Shown: positions 50,601-64,000 of the stretch, piece by piece
How positions within the stretch are numbered: position 1 is the first letter of the stretch
Layout: each line of letters begins with the position of its first letter
NCBI GenBank assembly: GCA_032718475.1
Contig: JAUCBJ010003790.1
Coordinates: 108,028-172,027, forward strand
Direction: 5' to 3'
DNA length: 64,000 bases
DNA from: Nemertoderma westbladi
Lineage: Eukaryota > Xenacoelomorpha > Nemertodermatida > Nemertodermatidae
Notes under the pieces: model-generated
What the model saw: only the letters and a program-made list of their open reading frames with translations
What the model was told of the DNA's origin: nothing
Database searches by the model: none
Made by a program: the position numbers and the translations under genes

Positions 50601-53600
50601 TAATATATAAACCAAATGAGTTTACTTTATCCCACAATAAGGATTAATATATAAACCAAATGAGTTTACTTTATCCCACAATAAGGATTAATATATAAAC
50701 CAAATGAGTTTACTTTATCCCACAATAAGGATTAATATATAAACCAAATGAGTTTACTTTATCCAACAATAAGGATTAATATATAAACCAAATGAGTTTA
50801 CTTTATCCCACAATAAGGATTAATATATAAACCAAATGAGTTCCTTTATCCAACAATAAGGATTAATATATAAACCAAATGAGTTTACTTTATCCCACAA
50901 TAAGGATTAATATATAAACCAAATGAGTTTACTTTATCCCACAATAAGGATTAATATATAAACCAAATGAGTTTACTTTATCCCTCAATAAGGATTAATA
51001 TATAAACCAAATGAGTTTACTTTATCCCACAATAAGGATTAATATATAAACCAAATAAGTTTTCTTTATCCAACAATAAGGATTAATATATAAACCAAAT
51101 GAGTTCCTTTATCCCACAATAAGGATTAATATATAAACCAAATGAGTTCCTTTATCCCACAATAAGGATTAATATATAAACCAAATGAGTTTACTTTATC
51201 CCACAATAAGGATTAATATATAAACCAAATTAGTTTACTTTATCCCACAATAAGGATTAATATATAAACCAAATGAGTTCCTTTATCCCACAATAAGGAT
51301 TAATATATAAACCAAATGAGTTTACTTTATCCCACAATAAGGATTAATATATAAACCAAATGAGTTCCTTTATCCCACAATACGGATTAATATATAAACC
51401 AAATGAGTTTACTTTATCCCACAATAAGGATTAATATATAAACTAAATGAGTTTACTTTATCCAACAATAAGGATTAATATATAAACCAAATGAGTTTAC
51501 TTTATCCCACAATAAGGATTAATATATAAACCAAATGAGTTTACTTTATCCCACAATAAGGATTAATATATAAACCAAATGAGTTTACTTTACCCCACAA
51601 TAAGGATTAATATATAAACCAAATGAGTTTACTTTATCCCACAATAAGGATTAATATATAAACCAAATGAGTTCCTTTATCCCACAATAAGGATTAATAT
51701 ATAAACCAAATGAGTTCCTTTATCCAACAATAAGGATTAATATATAAACCAAATGAGTTTACTATATCCCACAATAAGGATTAATATATAAACCAATTGA
51801 GTTTACTTTATCCCACAATAAGGATTAATATATAAACCAAATGAGTTTACTTTATCCAACAATAAGGATTAATATATAAACCAAATGAGTTCCTTTATCC
51901 AACAATAAGGATTAATATATAAACCAAATGAGTTTACTTTATCCCACAATAAGGATTAATATATAAACCAAATGAGTTTACTTTATCCCACAATAAGGAT
52001 TAATATATAAACCAAATGAGTTTACTTTACCCCACAATAAGGATTAATATATAAACCAAATGAGTTCCTTTATCCAACAATAAGGATTAATATATAAACC
52101 AAATGAGTTTACTTTATCCAACAATAAGGATTAATATATAAACCAAATGAGTTTACTTTATCCCACAATAAGGATTAATATATAAACCAAATGAGTTTAC
52201 TTTATCCAACAATAAGGATTAATATATAAACCAAATGAGTTCCTTTATCCCACAATAAGGATTAATATATAAACCAAATGAGTTCCTTTATCCCACAATA
52301 AGGATTAATATATAAACCAAATGAGTTCCTTTATCCCACAATAAGGATTAATATATAAACCAAATGAGTTTACTTTATCCCACAATAAGGATTAATATAT
52401 AAACCAAATGAGTTCCTTTATCCAACAATAAGGATTAATATATAAACCAAATGGGTTTACTTTATCCCACAATAAGGATTAATATATAAACCAAATGAGT
52501 TCATTTATCCCACAATAAGGATTAATATATAAACCAAATGAGTTCCTTTATCCAACAATAAGGATTAATATATAAACCAAATGAGTTTACTTTATCCCAC
52601 AATAAGGATTAATATATAAACCAAATGAGTTTACTTTATCCCATAATAAGGATTAATATATAAACCAAATGAGTTTACTTTATCCCACAATAAGGATTAA
52701 TATATAAACCAAATGAGTTCCTTTATCCCACAATAAGGATTAATATATAAACCAAATGAGTTTACTTTATCCCACAATAAGGATTAATATATAAACCAAA
52801 TGAGTTTACTTTATCCCACAATAAGGATTAATATATAAACCAAATGAGTTTACTTTATCCAACAATAAGGATTAATATATAAACCAAATGAGTTTACTTT
52901 ATCCCACAATAAGGATTAATATATAAACCAAATGAGTTTACTTTATCCCACAATAAGGATTAATATATAAACCAAATGAGTTTACTTTATCCCACAATAA
53001 GGATTAATATATAAACCAAATGAGTTTACTTTATCCAACAATAAGGATTAATATATAAACCAAATGAGTTTACTTTATCCCACAATAAGGATTAATATAT
53101 AAACCAAATGAGTTTACTTTATCCCACAATAAGGATTAATATATAAACCAAATGAGTTTACTTTATCCCACAATAAGGATTAATATATAAACCAAATGAG
53201 TTTACTTTATCCCACAATAAGGATTAATATATAAACCAAATGAGTTTACTTTATCCCATAATAAGGATTAATATATAAACCAAATGAGTTTACTTTATCC
53301 CACAATAAGGATTAATATATAAACCAAATGAGTTCCTTTATCCCACAATAAGGATTAATATATAAACCAAATGAGTTTACTTTATCCCACAATAAGGATT
53401 AATATATAAACCAAATGAGTTTACTTTATCCCACAATAAGGATTAATATATAAACCAAATGAGTTTACTTTATCCAACAATAAGGATTAATATATAAACC
53501 AAATGAGTTTACTTTATCCCACAATAAGGATTAATATATAAACCAAATGAGTTCCTTTATCCAACAATAAGGATTAATATATAAACCAAATGAGTTCCTT

Positions 53601-56600
53601 TATCCCACAATAAGGATTAATATATAAACCAAATGAGTTCCTTTATCCAACAATAAGGATTAATATATAAACCAAATGAGTTTACTTTATCCCACAATAA
53701 GGATTAATATATAAACCAAATGAGTTTACTTTATCCCACAATAAGGATTAATATATAAACCAAATGAGTTCCTTTATCCCACAATAAGGATTAATATATA
53801 AACCAAATGAGTTCCTTTATCCCACAATAAGGATTAATATATAAACCAAATGAGTTCATTTATCCCACAATAAGGATTAATATATAAACCAAATGAGTTC
53901 CTTTATCCAACAATAAGGATTAATATATAAACCAAATGAGTTCCTTTATCCCACAATAAGGATTAATATATAAACCAAATGAGTTCATTTATCCCACAAT
54001 AAGGATTAATATATAAACCAAATGAGTTTACTTTATCCAACAATAAGGATTAATATATAAACCAAATGAGTTCCTTTATCCCACAATAAGGATTAATATA
54101 TAAACCAAATGAGTTTACTTTATCCAACAATAAGGATTAATATATAAACCAAATGAGTTTACTTTATCCCACAATAAGGATTAATATATAAACCAAATGA
54201 GTTTACTTTATCCCACAATAAGGATTAATATATAAACCAAATGAGTTTACTTTATCCCACAATAAGGATTAATATATAAACCAAATGAGTTCCTTTATCC
54301 AACAATAAGGATTAATATATAAACCAAATGAGTTTACTTTATCCCACAATAAGGATTAATATATAAACCAAATGAGTTTACTTTATCCCACAATAAGGAT
54401 TAATATATAAACCAAATGAGTTTACTTTATCCCTCAATAAGGATTAATATATAAACCAAATGAGTTTACTTTATCCCACAATAAGGATTAATATATAAAC
54501 CAAATAAGTTTTCTTTATCCAACAATAAGGATTAATATATAAACCAAATGAGTTCCTTTATCCCACAATAAGGATTAATATATAAACCAAATGAGTTCCT
54601 TTATCCCACAATAAGGATTAATATATAAACCAAATGAGTTTACTTTATCCCACAATAAGGATTAATATATAAACCAAATTAGTTTACTTTATCCCACAAT
54701 AAGGATTAATATATAAACCAAATGAGTTCCTTTATCCCACAATAAGGATTAATATATAAACCAAATGTGTTTACTTTATCCCACAATAAGGATTAATATA
54801 TAAACCAAATGAGTTCCTTTATCCCACAATACGGATTAATATATAAACCAAATGAGTTTACTTTATCCCACAATAAGGATTAATATATAAACTAAATGAG
54901 TTTACTTTATCCAACAATAAGGATTAATATATAAACCAAATGAGTTTACTTTATCCCACAATAAGGATTAATATATAAACCAAATGAGTTTACTTTATCC
55001 CACAATAAGGATTAATATATAAACCAAATGAGTTTACTTTACCCCACAATAAGGATTAATATATAAACCAAATGAGTTTACTTTATCCCACAATAAGGAT
55101 TAATATATAAACCAAATGAGTTCCTTTATCCCACAATAAGGATTAATATATAAACCAAATGAGTTCCTTTATCCAACAATAAGGATTAATATATAAACCA
55201 AATGAGTTTACTATATCCCACAATAAGGATTAATATATAAACCAATTGAGTTTACTTTATCCCACAATAAGGATTAATATATAAACCAAATGAGTTTACT
55301 TTATCCAACAATAAGGATTAATATATAAACCAAATGAGTTCCTTTATCCAACAATAAGGATTAATATATAAACCAAATGAGTTTACTTTATCCCACAATA
55401 AGGATTAATATATAAACCAAATGAGTTTACTTTATCCCACAATAAGGATTAATATATAAACCAAATGAGTTTACTTTACCCCACAATAAGGATTAATATA
55501 TAAACCAAATGAGTTCCTTTATCCAACAATAAGGATTAATATATAAACCAAATGAGTTTACTTTATCCAACAATAAGGATTAATATATAAACCAAATGAG
55601 TTTACTTTATCCCACAATAAGGATTAATATATAAACCAAATGAGTTTACTTTATCCAACAATAAGGATTAATATATAAACCAAATGAGTTCCTTTATCCC
55701 ACAATAAGGATTAATATATAAACCAAATGAGTTCCTTTATCCCACAATAAGGATTAATATATAAACCAAATGAGTTCCTTTATCCCACAATAAGGATTAA
55801 TATATAAACCAAATGAGTTTACTTTATCCCACAATAAGGATTAATATATAAACCAAATGAGTTCCTTTATCCAACAATAAGGATTAATATATAAACCAAA
55901 TGGGTTTACTTTATCCCACAATAAGGATTAATATATAAACCAAATGAGTTCATTTATCCCACAATAAGGATTAATATATAAACCAAATGAGTTCCTTTAT
56001 CCAACAATAAGGATTAATATATAAACCAAATGAGTTTACTTTATCCCACAATAAGGATTAATATATAAACCAAATGAGTTTACTTTATCCCATAATAAGG
56101 ATTAATATATAAACCAAATGAGTTTACTTTATCCCACAATAAGGATTAATATATAAACCAAATGAGTTCCTTTATCCCACAATAAGGATTAATATATAAA
56201 CCAAATGAGTTTACTTTATCCCACAATAAGGATTAATATATAAACCAAATGAGTTTACTTTATCCCACAATAAGGATTAATATATAAACCAAATGAGTTT
56301 ACTTTATCCAACAATAAGGATTAATATATAAACCAAATGAGTTTACTTTATCCCACAATAAGGATTAATATATAAACCAAATGAGTTTACTTTATCCCAC
56401 AATAAGGATTAATATATAAACCAAATGAGTTTACTTTATCCCACAATAAGGATTAATATATAAACCAAATGAGTTTACTTTATCCAACAATAAGGATTAA
56501 TATATAAACCAAATGAGTTTACTTTATCCCACAATAAGGATTAATATATAAACCAAATGAGTTTACTTTATCCCACAATAAGGATTAATATATAAACCAA

Positions 56601-59600
56601 ATGAGTTTACTTTATCCCACAATAAGGATTAATATATAAACCAAATGAGTTTACTTTATCCCACAATAAGGATTAATATATAAACCAAATGAGTTTACTT
56701 TATCCCACAATAAGGATTAATATATAAACCAAATGAGTTTACTTTATCCCACAATAAGGATTAATATATAAACCAAATGAGTTTACTTTATCCCACAATA
56801 AGGATTAATATATAAACCAAATGAGTTCCTTTATCCAACAATAAGGATTAATATATAAACCAAATGAGTTTACTTTATCCCACAATAAGGATTAATATAT
56901 AAACCAAATGAGTTTACTTTATCCCACAATAAGGATTAATATATAAACCAAATGAGTTTACTTTATCCCTCAATAAGGATTAATATATAAACCAAATGAG
57001 TTTACTTTATCCCACAATAAGGATTAATATATAAACCAAATAAGTTTTCTTTATCCAACAATAAGGATTAATATATAAACCAAATGAGTTCCTTTATCCC
57101 ACAATAAGGATTAATATATAAACCAAATGAGTTCCTTTATCCCACAATAAGGATTAATATATAAACCAAATGAGTTTACTTTATCCCACAATAAGGATTA
57201 ATATATAAACCAAATTAGTTTACTTTATCCCACAATAAGGATTAATATATAAACCAAATGAGTTCCTTTATCCCACAATAAGGATTAATATATAAACCAA
57301 ATGTGTTTACTTTATCCCACAATAAGGATTAATATATAAACCAAATGAGTTCCTTTATCCCACAATACGGATTAATATATAAACCAAATGAGTTTACTTT
57401 ATCCCACAATAAGGATTAATATATAAACTAAATGAGTTTACTTTATCCAACAATAAGGATTAATATATAAACCAAATGAGTTTACTTTATCCCACAATAA
57501 GGATTAATATATAAACCAAATGAGTTTACTTTATCCCACAATAAGGATTAATATATAAACCAAATGAGTTTACTTTACCCCACAATAAGGATTAATATAT
57601 AAACCAAATGAGTTTACTTTATCCCACAATAAGGATTAATATATAAACCAAATGAGTTCCTTTATCCCACAATAAGGATTAATATATAAACCAAATGAGT
57701 TCCTTTATCCAACAATAAGGATTAATATATAAACCAAATGAGTTCCTTTATCCAACAATAAGGATTAATATATAAACCAAATGAGTTTACTTTATCCCAC
57801 AATAAGGATTAATATATAAACCAAATGAGTTTACTTTATCCCACAATAAGGATTAATATATAAACCAAATGAGTTCCTTTATCCCACAATAAGGATTAAT
57901 ATATAAACCAAATGAGTTCCTTTATCCCACAATAAGGATTAATATATAAACCAAATGAGTTCATTTATCCCACAATAAGGATTAATATATAAACCAAATG
58001 AGTTCCTTTATCCAACAATAAGGATTAATATATAAACCAAATGAGTTCCTTTATCCCACAATAAGGATTAATATATAAACCAAATGAGTTCACTTTATCC
58101 CACAATAAGGATTAATATATAAACCAAATGAGTTTACTTTATCCAACAATAAGGATTAATATATAAACCAAATGAGTTCCTTTATCCCACAATAAGGATT
58201 AATATATAAACCAAATGAGTTTACTTTATCCAACAATAAGGATTAATATATAAACCAAATGAGTTTACTTTATCCCACAATAAGGATTAATATATAAACC
58301 AAATGAGTTTACTTTATCCCACAATAAGGATTAATATATAAACCAAATGAGTTTACTTTATCCCACAATAAGGATTAATATATAAACCAAATGAGTTCCT
58401 TTATCCAACAATAAGGATTAATATATAAACCAAATGAGTTTACTTTATCCCACAATAAGGATTAATATATAAACCAAATGAGTTTACTTTATCCCACAAT
58501 AAGGATTAATATATAAACCAAATGAGTTTACTTTATCCCTCAATAAGGATTAATATATAAACCAAATGAGTTTACTTTATCCCACAATAAGGATTAATAT
58601 ATAAACCAAATAAGTTTTCTTTATCCAACAATAAGGATTAATATATAAACCAAATGAGTTCCTTTATCCCACAATAAGGATTAATATATAAACCAAATGA
58701 GTTCCTTTATCCCACAATAAGGATTAATATATAAACCAAATGAGTTTACTTTATCCCACAATAAGGATTAATATATAAACCAAATTAGTTTACTTTATCC
58801 CACAATAAGGATTAATATATAAACCAAATGAGTTCCTTTATCCCACAATAAGGATTAATATATAAACCAAATGTGTTTACTTTATCCCACAATAAGGATT
58901 AATATATAAACCAAATGAGTTCCTTTATCCCACAATAAGGATTAATATATAAACCAAATGAGTTTACTTTATCCCACAATAAGGATTAATATATAAACTA
59001 AATGAGTTTACTTTATCCAACAATAAGGATTAATATATAAACCAAATGAGTTTACTTTATCCCACAATAAGGATTAATATATAAACCAAATGAGTTTACT
59101 TTATCCCACAATAAGGATTAATATATAAACCAAATGAGTTTACTTTACCCCACAATAAGGATTAATATATAAACCAAATGAGTTTACTTTATCCCACAAT
59201 AAGGATTAATATATAAACCAAATGAGTTCCTTTATCCCACAATAAGGATTAATATATAAACCAAATGAGTTCCTTTATCCAACAATAAGGATTAATATAT
59301 AAACCAAATGAGTTTACTATATCCCACAATAAGGATTAATATATAAACCAATTGAGTTTACTTTATCCCACAATAAGGATTAATATATAAACCAAATGAG
59401 TTTACTTTATCCAACAATAAGGATTAATATATAAACCAAATGAGTTCCTTTATCCAACAATAAGGATTAATATATAAACCAAATGAGTTTACTTTATCCC
59501 ACAATAAGGATTAATATATAAACCAAATGAGTTTACTTTATCCCACAATAAGGATTAATATATAAACCAAATGAGTTTACTTTACCCCACAATAAGGATT

Positions 59601-62600
59601 AATATATAAACCAAATGAGTTCCTTTATCCAACAATAAGGATTAATATATAAACCAAATGAGTTTACTTTATCCAACAATAAGGATTAATATATAAACCA
59701 AATGAGTTTACTTTATCCCACAATAAGGATTAATATATAAACCAAATGAGTTTACTTTATCCAACAATAAGGATTAATATATAAACCAAATGAGTTCCTT
59801 TATCCCACAATAAGGATTAATATATAAACCAAATGAGTTCCTTTATCCCACAATAAGGATTAATATATAAACCAAATGAGTTCCTTTATCCCACAATAAG
59901 GATTAATATATAAACCAAATGAGTTTACTTTATCCCACAATAAGGATTAATATATAAACCAAATGAGTTCCTTTATCCAACAATAAGGATTAATATATAA
60001 ACCAAATGGGTTTACTTTATCCCACAATAAGGATTAATATATAAACCAAATGAGTTCATTTATCCCACAATAAGGATTAATATATAAACCAAATGAGTTC
60101 CTTTATCCAACAATAAGGATTAATATATAAACCAAATGAGTTTACTTTATCCCACAATAAGGATTAATATATAAACCAAATGAGTTTACTTTATCCCATA
60201 ATAAGGATTAATATATAAACCAAATGAGTTTACTTTATCCCACAATAAGGATTAATATATAAACCAAATGAGTTCCTTTATCCCACAATAAGGATTAATA
60301 TATAAACCAAATGAGTTTACTTTATCCCACAATAAGGATTAATATATAAACCAAATGAGTTTACTTTATCCCACAATAAGGATTAATATATAAACCAAAT
60401 GAGTTTACTTTATCCAACAATAAGGATTAATATATAAACCAAATGAGTTTACTTTATCCCACAATAAGGATTAATATATAAACCAAATGAGTTTACTTTA
60501 TCCCACAATAAGGATTAATATATAAACCAAATGAGTTTACTTTATCCCACAATAAGGATTAATATATAAACCAAATGAGTTTACTTTATCCAACAATAAG
60601 GATTAATATATAAACCAAATGAGTTTACTTTATCCCACAATAAGGATTAATATATAAACCAAATGAGTTTACTTTATCCCACAATAAGGATTAATATATA
60701 AACCAAATGAGTTTACTTTATCCCACAATAAGGATTAATATATAGACCAAATGAGTTTACTTTATCCCACAATAAGGATTAATATATAAACCAAATGAGT
60801 TTACTTTATCCCACAATAAGGATTAATATATAAACCAAATGAGTTTACTTTATCCCACAATAAGGATTAATATATAAACCAAATGAGTTTACTTTATCCC
60901 ACAATAAGGATTAATATATAAACCAAATGAGTTCCTTTATCCAACAATAAGGATTAATATATAAACCAAATGAGTTTACTTTATCCCACAATAAGGATTA
61001 ATATATAAACCAAATGAGTTTACTTTATCCCACAATAAGGATTAATATATAAACCAAATGAGTTTACTTTATCCCTCAATAAGGATTAATATATAAACCA
61101 AATGAGTTTACTTTATCCCACAATAAGGATTAATATATAAACCAAATAAGTTTTCTTTATCCAACAATAAGGATTAATATATAAACCAAATGAGTTCCTT
61201 TATCCCACAATAAGGATTAATATATAAACCAAATGAGTTCCTTTATCCCACAATAAGGATTAATATATAAACCAAATGAGTTTACTTTATCCCACAATAA
61301 GGATTAATATATAAACCAAATTAGTTTACTTTATCCCACAATAAGGATTAATATATAAACCAAATGAGTTCCTTTATCCCACAATAAGGATTAATATATA
61401 AACCAAATGTGTTTACTTTATCCCACAATAAGGATTAATATATAAACCAAATGAGTTCCTTTATCCCACAATACGGATTAATATATAAACCAAATGAGTT
61501 TACTTTATCCCACAATAAGGATTAATATATAAACTAAATGAGTTTACTTTATCCAACAATAAGGATTAATATATAAACCAAATGAGTTTACTTTATCCCA
61601 CAATAAGGATTAATATATAAACCAAATGAGTTTACTTTATCCCACAATAAGGATTAATATATAAACCAAATGAGTTTACTTTACCCCACAATAAGGATTA
61701 ATATATAAACCAAATGAGTTTACTTTATCCCACAATAAGGATTAATATATAAACCAAATGAGTTCCTTTATCCCACAATAAGGATTAATATATAAACCAA
61801 ATGAGTTCCTTTATCCAACAATAAGGATTAATATATAAACCAAATGAGTTTACTATATCCCACAATAAGGATTAATATATAAACCAATTGAGTTTACTTT
61901 ATCCCACAATAAGGATTAATATATAAACCAAATGAGTTTACTTTATCCAACAATAAGGATTAATATATAAACCAAATGAGTTCCTTTATCCAACAATAAG
62001 GATTAATATATAAACCAAATGAGTTTACTTTATCCCACAATAAGGATTAATATATAAACCAAATGAGTTTACTTTATCCCACAATAAGGATTAATATATA
62101 AACCAAATGAGTTTACTTTACCCCACAATAAGGATTAATATATAAACCAAATGAGTTCCTTTATCCAACAATAAGGATTAATATATAAACCAAATGAGTT
62201 TACTTTATCCAACAATAAGGATTAATATATAAACCAAATGAGTTTACTTTATCCCACAATAAGGATTAATATATAAACCAAATGAGTTTACTTTATCCAA
62301 CAATAAGGATTAATATATAAACCAAATGAGTTCCTTTATCCCACAATAAGGATTAATATATAAACCAAATGAGTTCCTTTATCCCACAATAAGGATTAAT
62401 ATATAAACCAAATGAGTTCCTTTATCCCACAATAAGGATTAATATATAAACCAAATGAGTTTACTTTATCCCACAATAAGGATTAATATATAAACCAAAT
62501 GAGTTCCTTTATCCAACAATAAGGATTAATATATAAACCAAATGGGTTTACTTTATCCCACAATAAGGATTAATATATAAACCAAATGAGTTCATTTATC

Positions 62601-64000
62601 CCACAATAAGGATTAATATATAAACCAAATGAGTTCCTTTATCCAACAATAAGGATTAATATATAAACCAAATGAGTTTACTTTATCCCACAATAAGGAT
62701 TAATATATAAACCAAATGAGTTTACTTTATCCCATAATAAGGATTAATATATAAACCAAATGAGTTTACTTTATCCCACAATAAGGATTAATATATAAAC
62801 CAAATGAGTTCCTTTATCCCACAATAAGGATTAATATATAAACCAAATGAGTTTACTTTATCCCACAATAAGGATTAATATATAAACCAAATGAGTTTAC
62901 TTTATCCCACAATAAGGATTAATATATAAACCAAATGAGTTTACTTTATCCAACAATAAGGATTAATATATAAACCAAATGAGTTTACTTTATCCCACAA
63001 TAAGGATTAATATATAAACCAAATGAGTTTACTTTATCCCACAATAAGGATTAATATATAAACCAAATGAGTTTACTTTATCCCACAATAAGGATTAATA
63101 TATAAACCAAATGAGTTTACTTTATCCAACAATAAGGATTAATATATAAACCAAATGAGTTTACTTTATCCCACAATAAGGATTAATATATAAACCAAAT
63201 GAGTTTACTTTATCCCACAATAAGGATTAATATATAAACCAAATGAGTTTACTTTATCCCACAATAAGGATTAATATATAAACCAAATGAGTTTACTTTA
63301 TCCCACAATAAGGATTAATATATAAACCAAATGAGTTTACTTTATCCCATAATAAGGATTAATATATAAACCAAATGAGTTTACTTTATCCCACAATAAG
63401 GATTAATATATAAACCAAATGAGTTCCTTTATCCCACAATAAGGATTAATATATAAACCAAATGAGTTTACTTTATCCCACAATAAGGATTAATATATAA
63501 ACCAAATGAGTTTACTTTATCCCACAATAAGGATTAATATATAAACCAAATGAGTTTACTTTATCCAACAATAAGGATTAATATATAAACCAAATGAGTT
63601 TACTTTATCCCACAATAAGGATTAATATATAAACCAAATGAGTTCCTTTATCCCACAATAAGGATTAATATATAAACCAAATGAGTTCCTTTATCCCACA
63701 ATAAGGATTAATATATAAACCAGATGAGTTTACTTTATCCCACAATAAGGATTAATATATAAACCAAATGAGTTTACTTTATCCCACAATAAGGATTAAT
63801 ATATAAACCAAATGAGTTCCTTTATCCCACAATAAGGATTAATATATAAACCAAATGAGTTTACTTTATCCCACAATAAGGATTAATATATAAACCAAAT
63901 GAGTTTACTTTATCCCACAATAAGGATTAATATATAAACCAAATGAGTTTACTTTATCCCACAATAAGGATTAATATATAAACCAAATTAGTTTACTTTA
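47628..64000. repeat. 43/44-bp AT-rich satellite array
   Basis: About 375 tandem units (plus strand AAGGATTAATATATAAACC, AAATGAGTTTACTTTATC, CCACAAT; the alternative AAATGAGTTCCTTTATC gives 43 bp). It runs off the right end. Most units are identical or differ at one or two positions. Marker variants (ACCAATTGAG at about 51797, 55242, 59350 and 61886; CACAATACGGATT at about 51382, 54829, 57366 and 61471) show higher-order blocks with spacings near 3.45, 2.54 and 1.57 kb. Every unit contains TATATAAA and stop codons in all frames; no coding sequence. Confidence 0.97.

Noticed and set aside
1-64000. CRISPR arrays
   Set aside because: All arrays are head-to-tail tandem repeats without unique spacers, in a eukaryotic gene context with introns and no cas genes.

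Overview
This is eukaryotic, almost certainly invertebrate animal DNA. The two host genes I recognise are interrupted or flanked by huge minisatellites, non-LTR retrotransposons, foldback elements and MITEs. Both genes (cullin-3 and clathrin light chain) are clearly metazoan in sequence, but cullin-3 is quite diverged from the vertebrate protein as I remember it, which suggests a fast-evolving lineage. I cannot name the species. By my estimate well over half of the window is tandem repeat.

Minus strand, 40409 down to below position 1: a cullin-3 (CUL3) gene, the scaffold of BTB-type CRL3 ubiquitin ligases. Six coding exons can be placed by homology, splice sites and matching intron phases: 40362-40409, 31434-31631, 31142-31335, 22738-22933, 17493-17721 and 14705-14853 (338 codons, roughly the N-terminal 45% of the protein). 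The rest lies left of the window. The gene covers more than 40 kb because its introns are filled with repeats. Intron 1 holds fragments of two non-LTR retrotransposons and a nest of foldback repeats. Intron 3 holds a 61-bp array with an RNA polymerase III B-box motif, a 5'-truncated retrotransposon and a very uniform 60-bp array. Intron 4 is almost entirely a 27-bp array. Intron 5 holds a 31-bp and a 42-bp array. Intron 6 holds a second 31-bp array that contains a nested 7.5-kb retrotransposon.

The main discovery is that two of these arrays are made of the gene's own exon-intron junctions. In intron 4 the 27-bp unit is the last 27 nt of exon 4, and almost every one of about 120 copies presents CAG|GTGAGT, a consensus 5' splice site. 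In intron 5 the 42-bp unit is the pyrimidine tract and AG of the 3' splice site plus the first ~28 nt of exon 6, giving about 47 tandem acceptors. Both unit lengths are multiples of three and read open in the exon's frame, so the choice among copies could change the protein by whole 9- or 14-residue repeats. The 31-bp array of intron 6 may be a third case, built on the acceptor of the next exon, but that exon is outside the window.

The nested retrotransposon (4714 to about 12184, minus strand) has an ORF1 with a Cys-rich N-terminus, a Pro/Ser/Gly coding minisatellite and a Ulp1-type (C48) cysteine protease domain. One in-frame TAA cuts the domain directly after its catalytic Cys motif. ORF2 carries an AP endonuclease and a reverse transcriptase and has no ATG before its first domain.

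Right of CUL3 (41-47 kb) there are several long inverted repeats, a 371-bp MITE with a 9-bp target duplication proved by an unoccupied paralogous site, a tRNA-derived SINE-like segment, and an intronless, GC-rich clathrin light chain gene on the plus strand (45843-46352). From 47628 to the window end there is a single 43/44-bp AT-rich satellite with higher-order structure.
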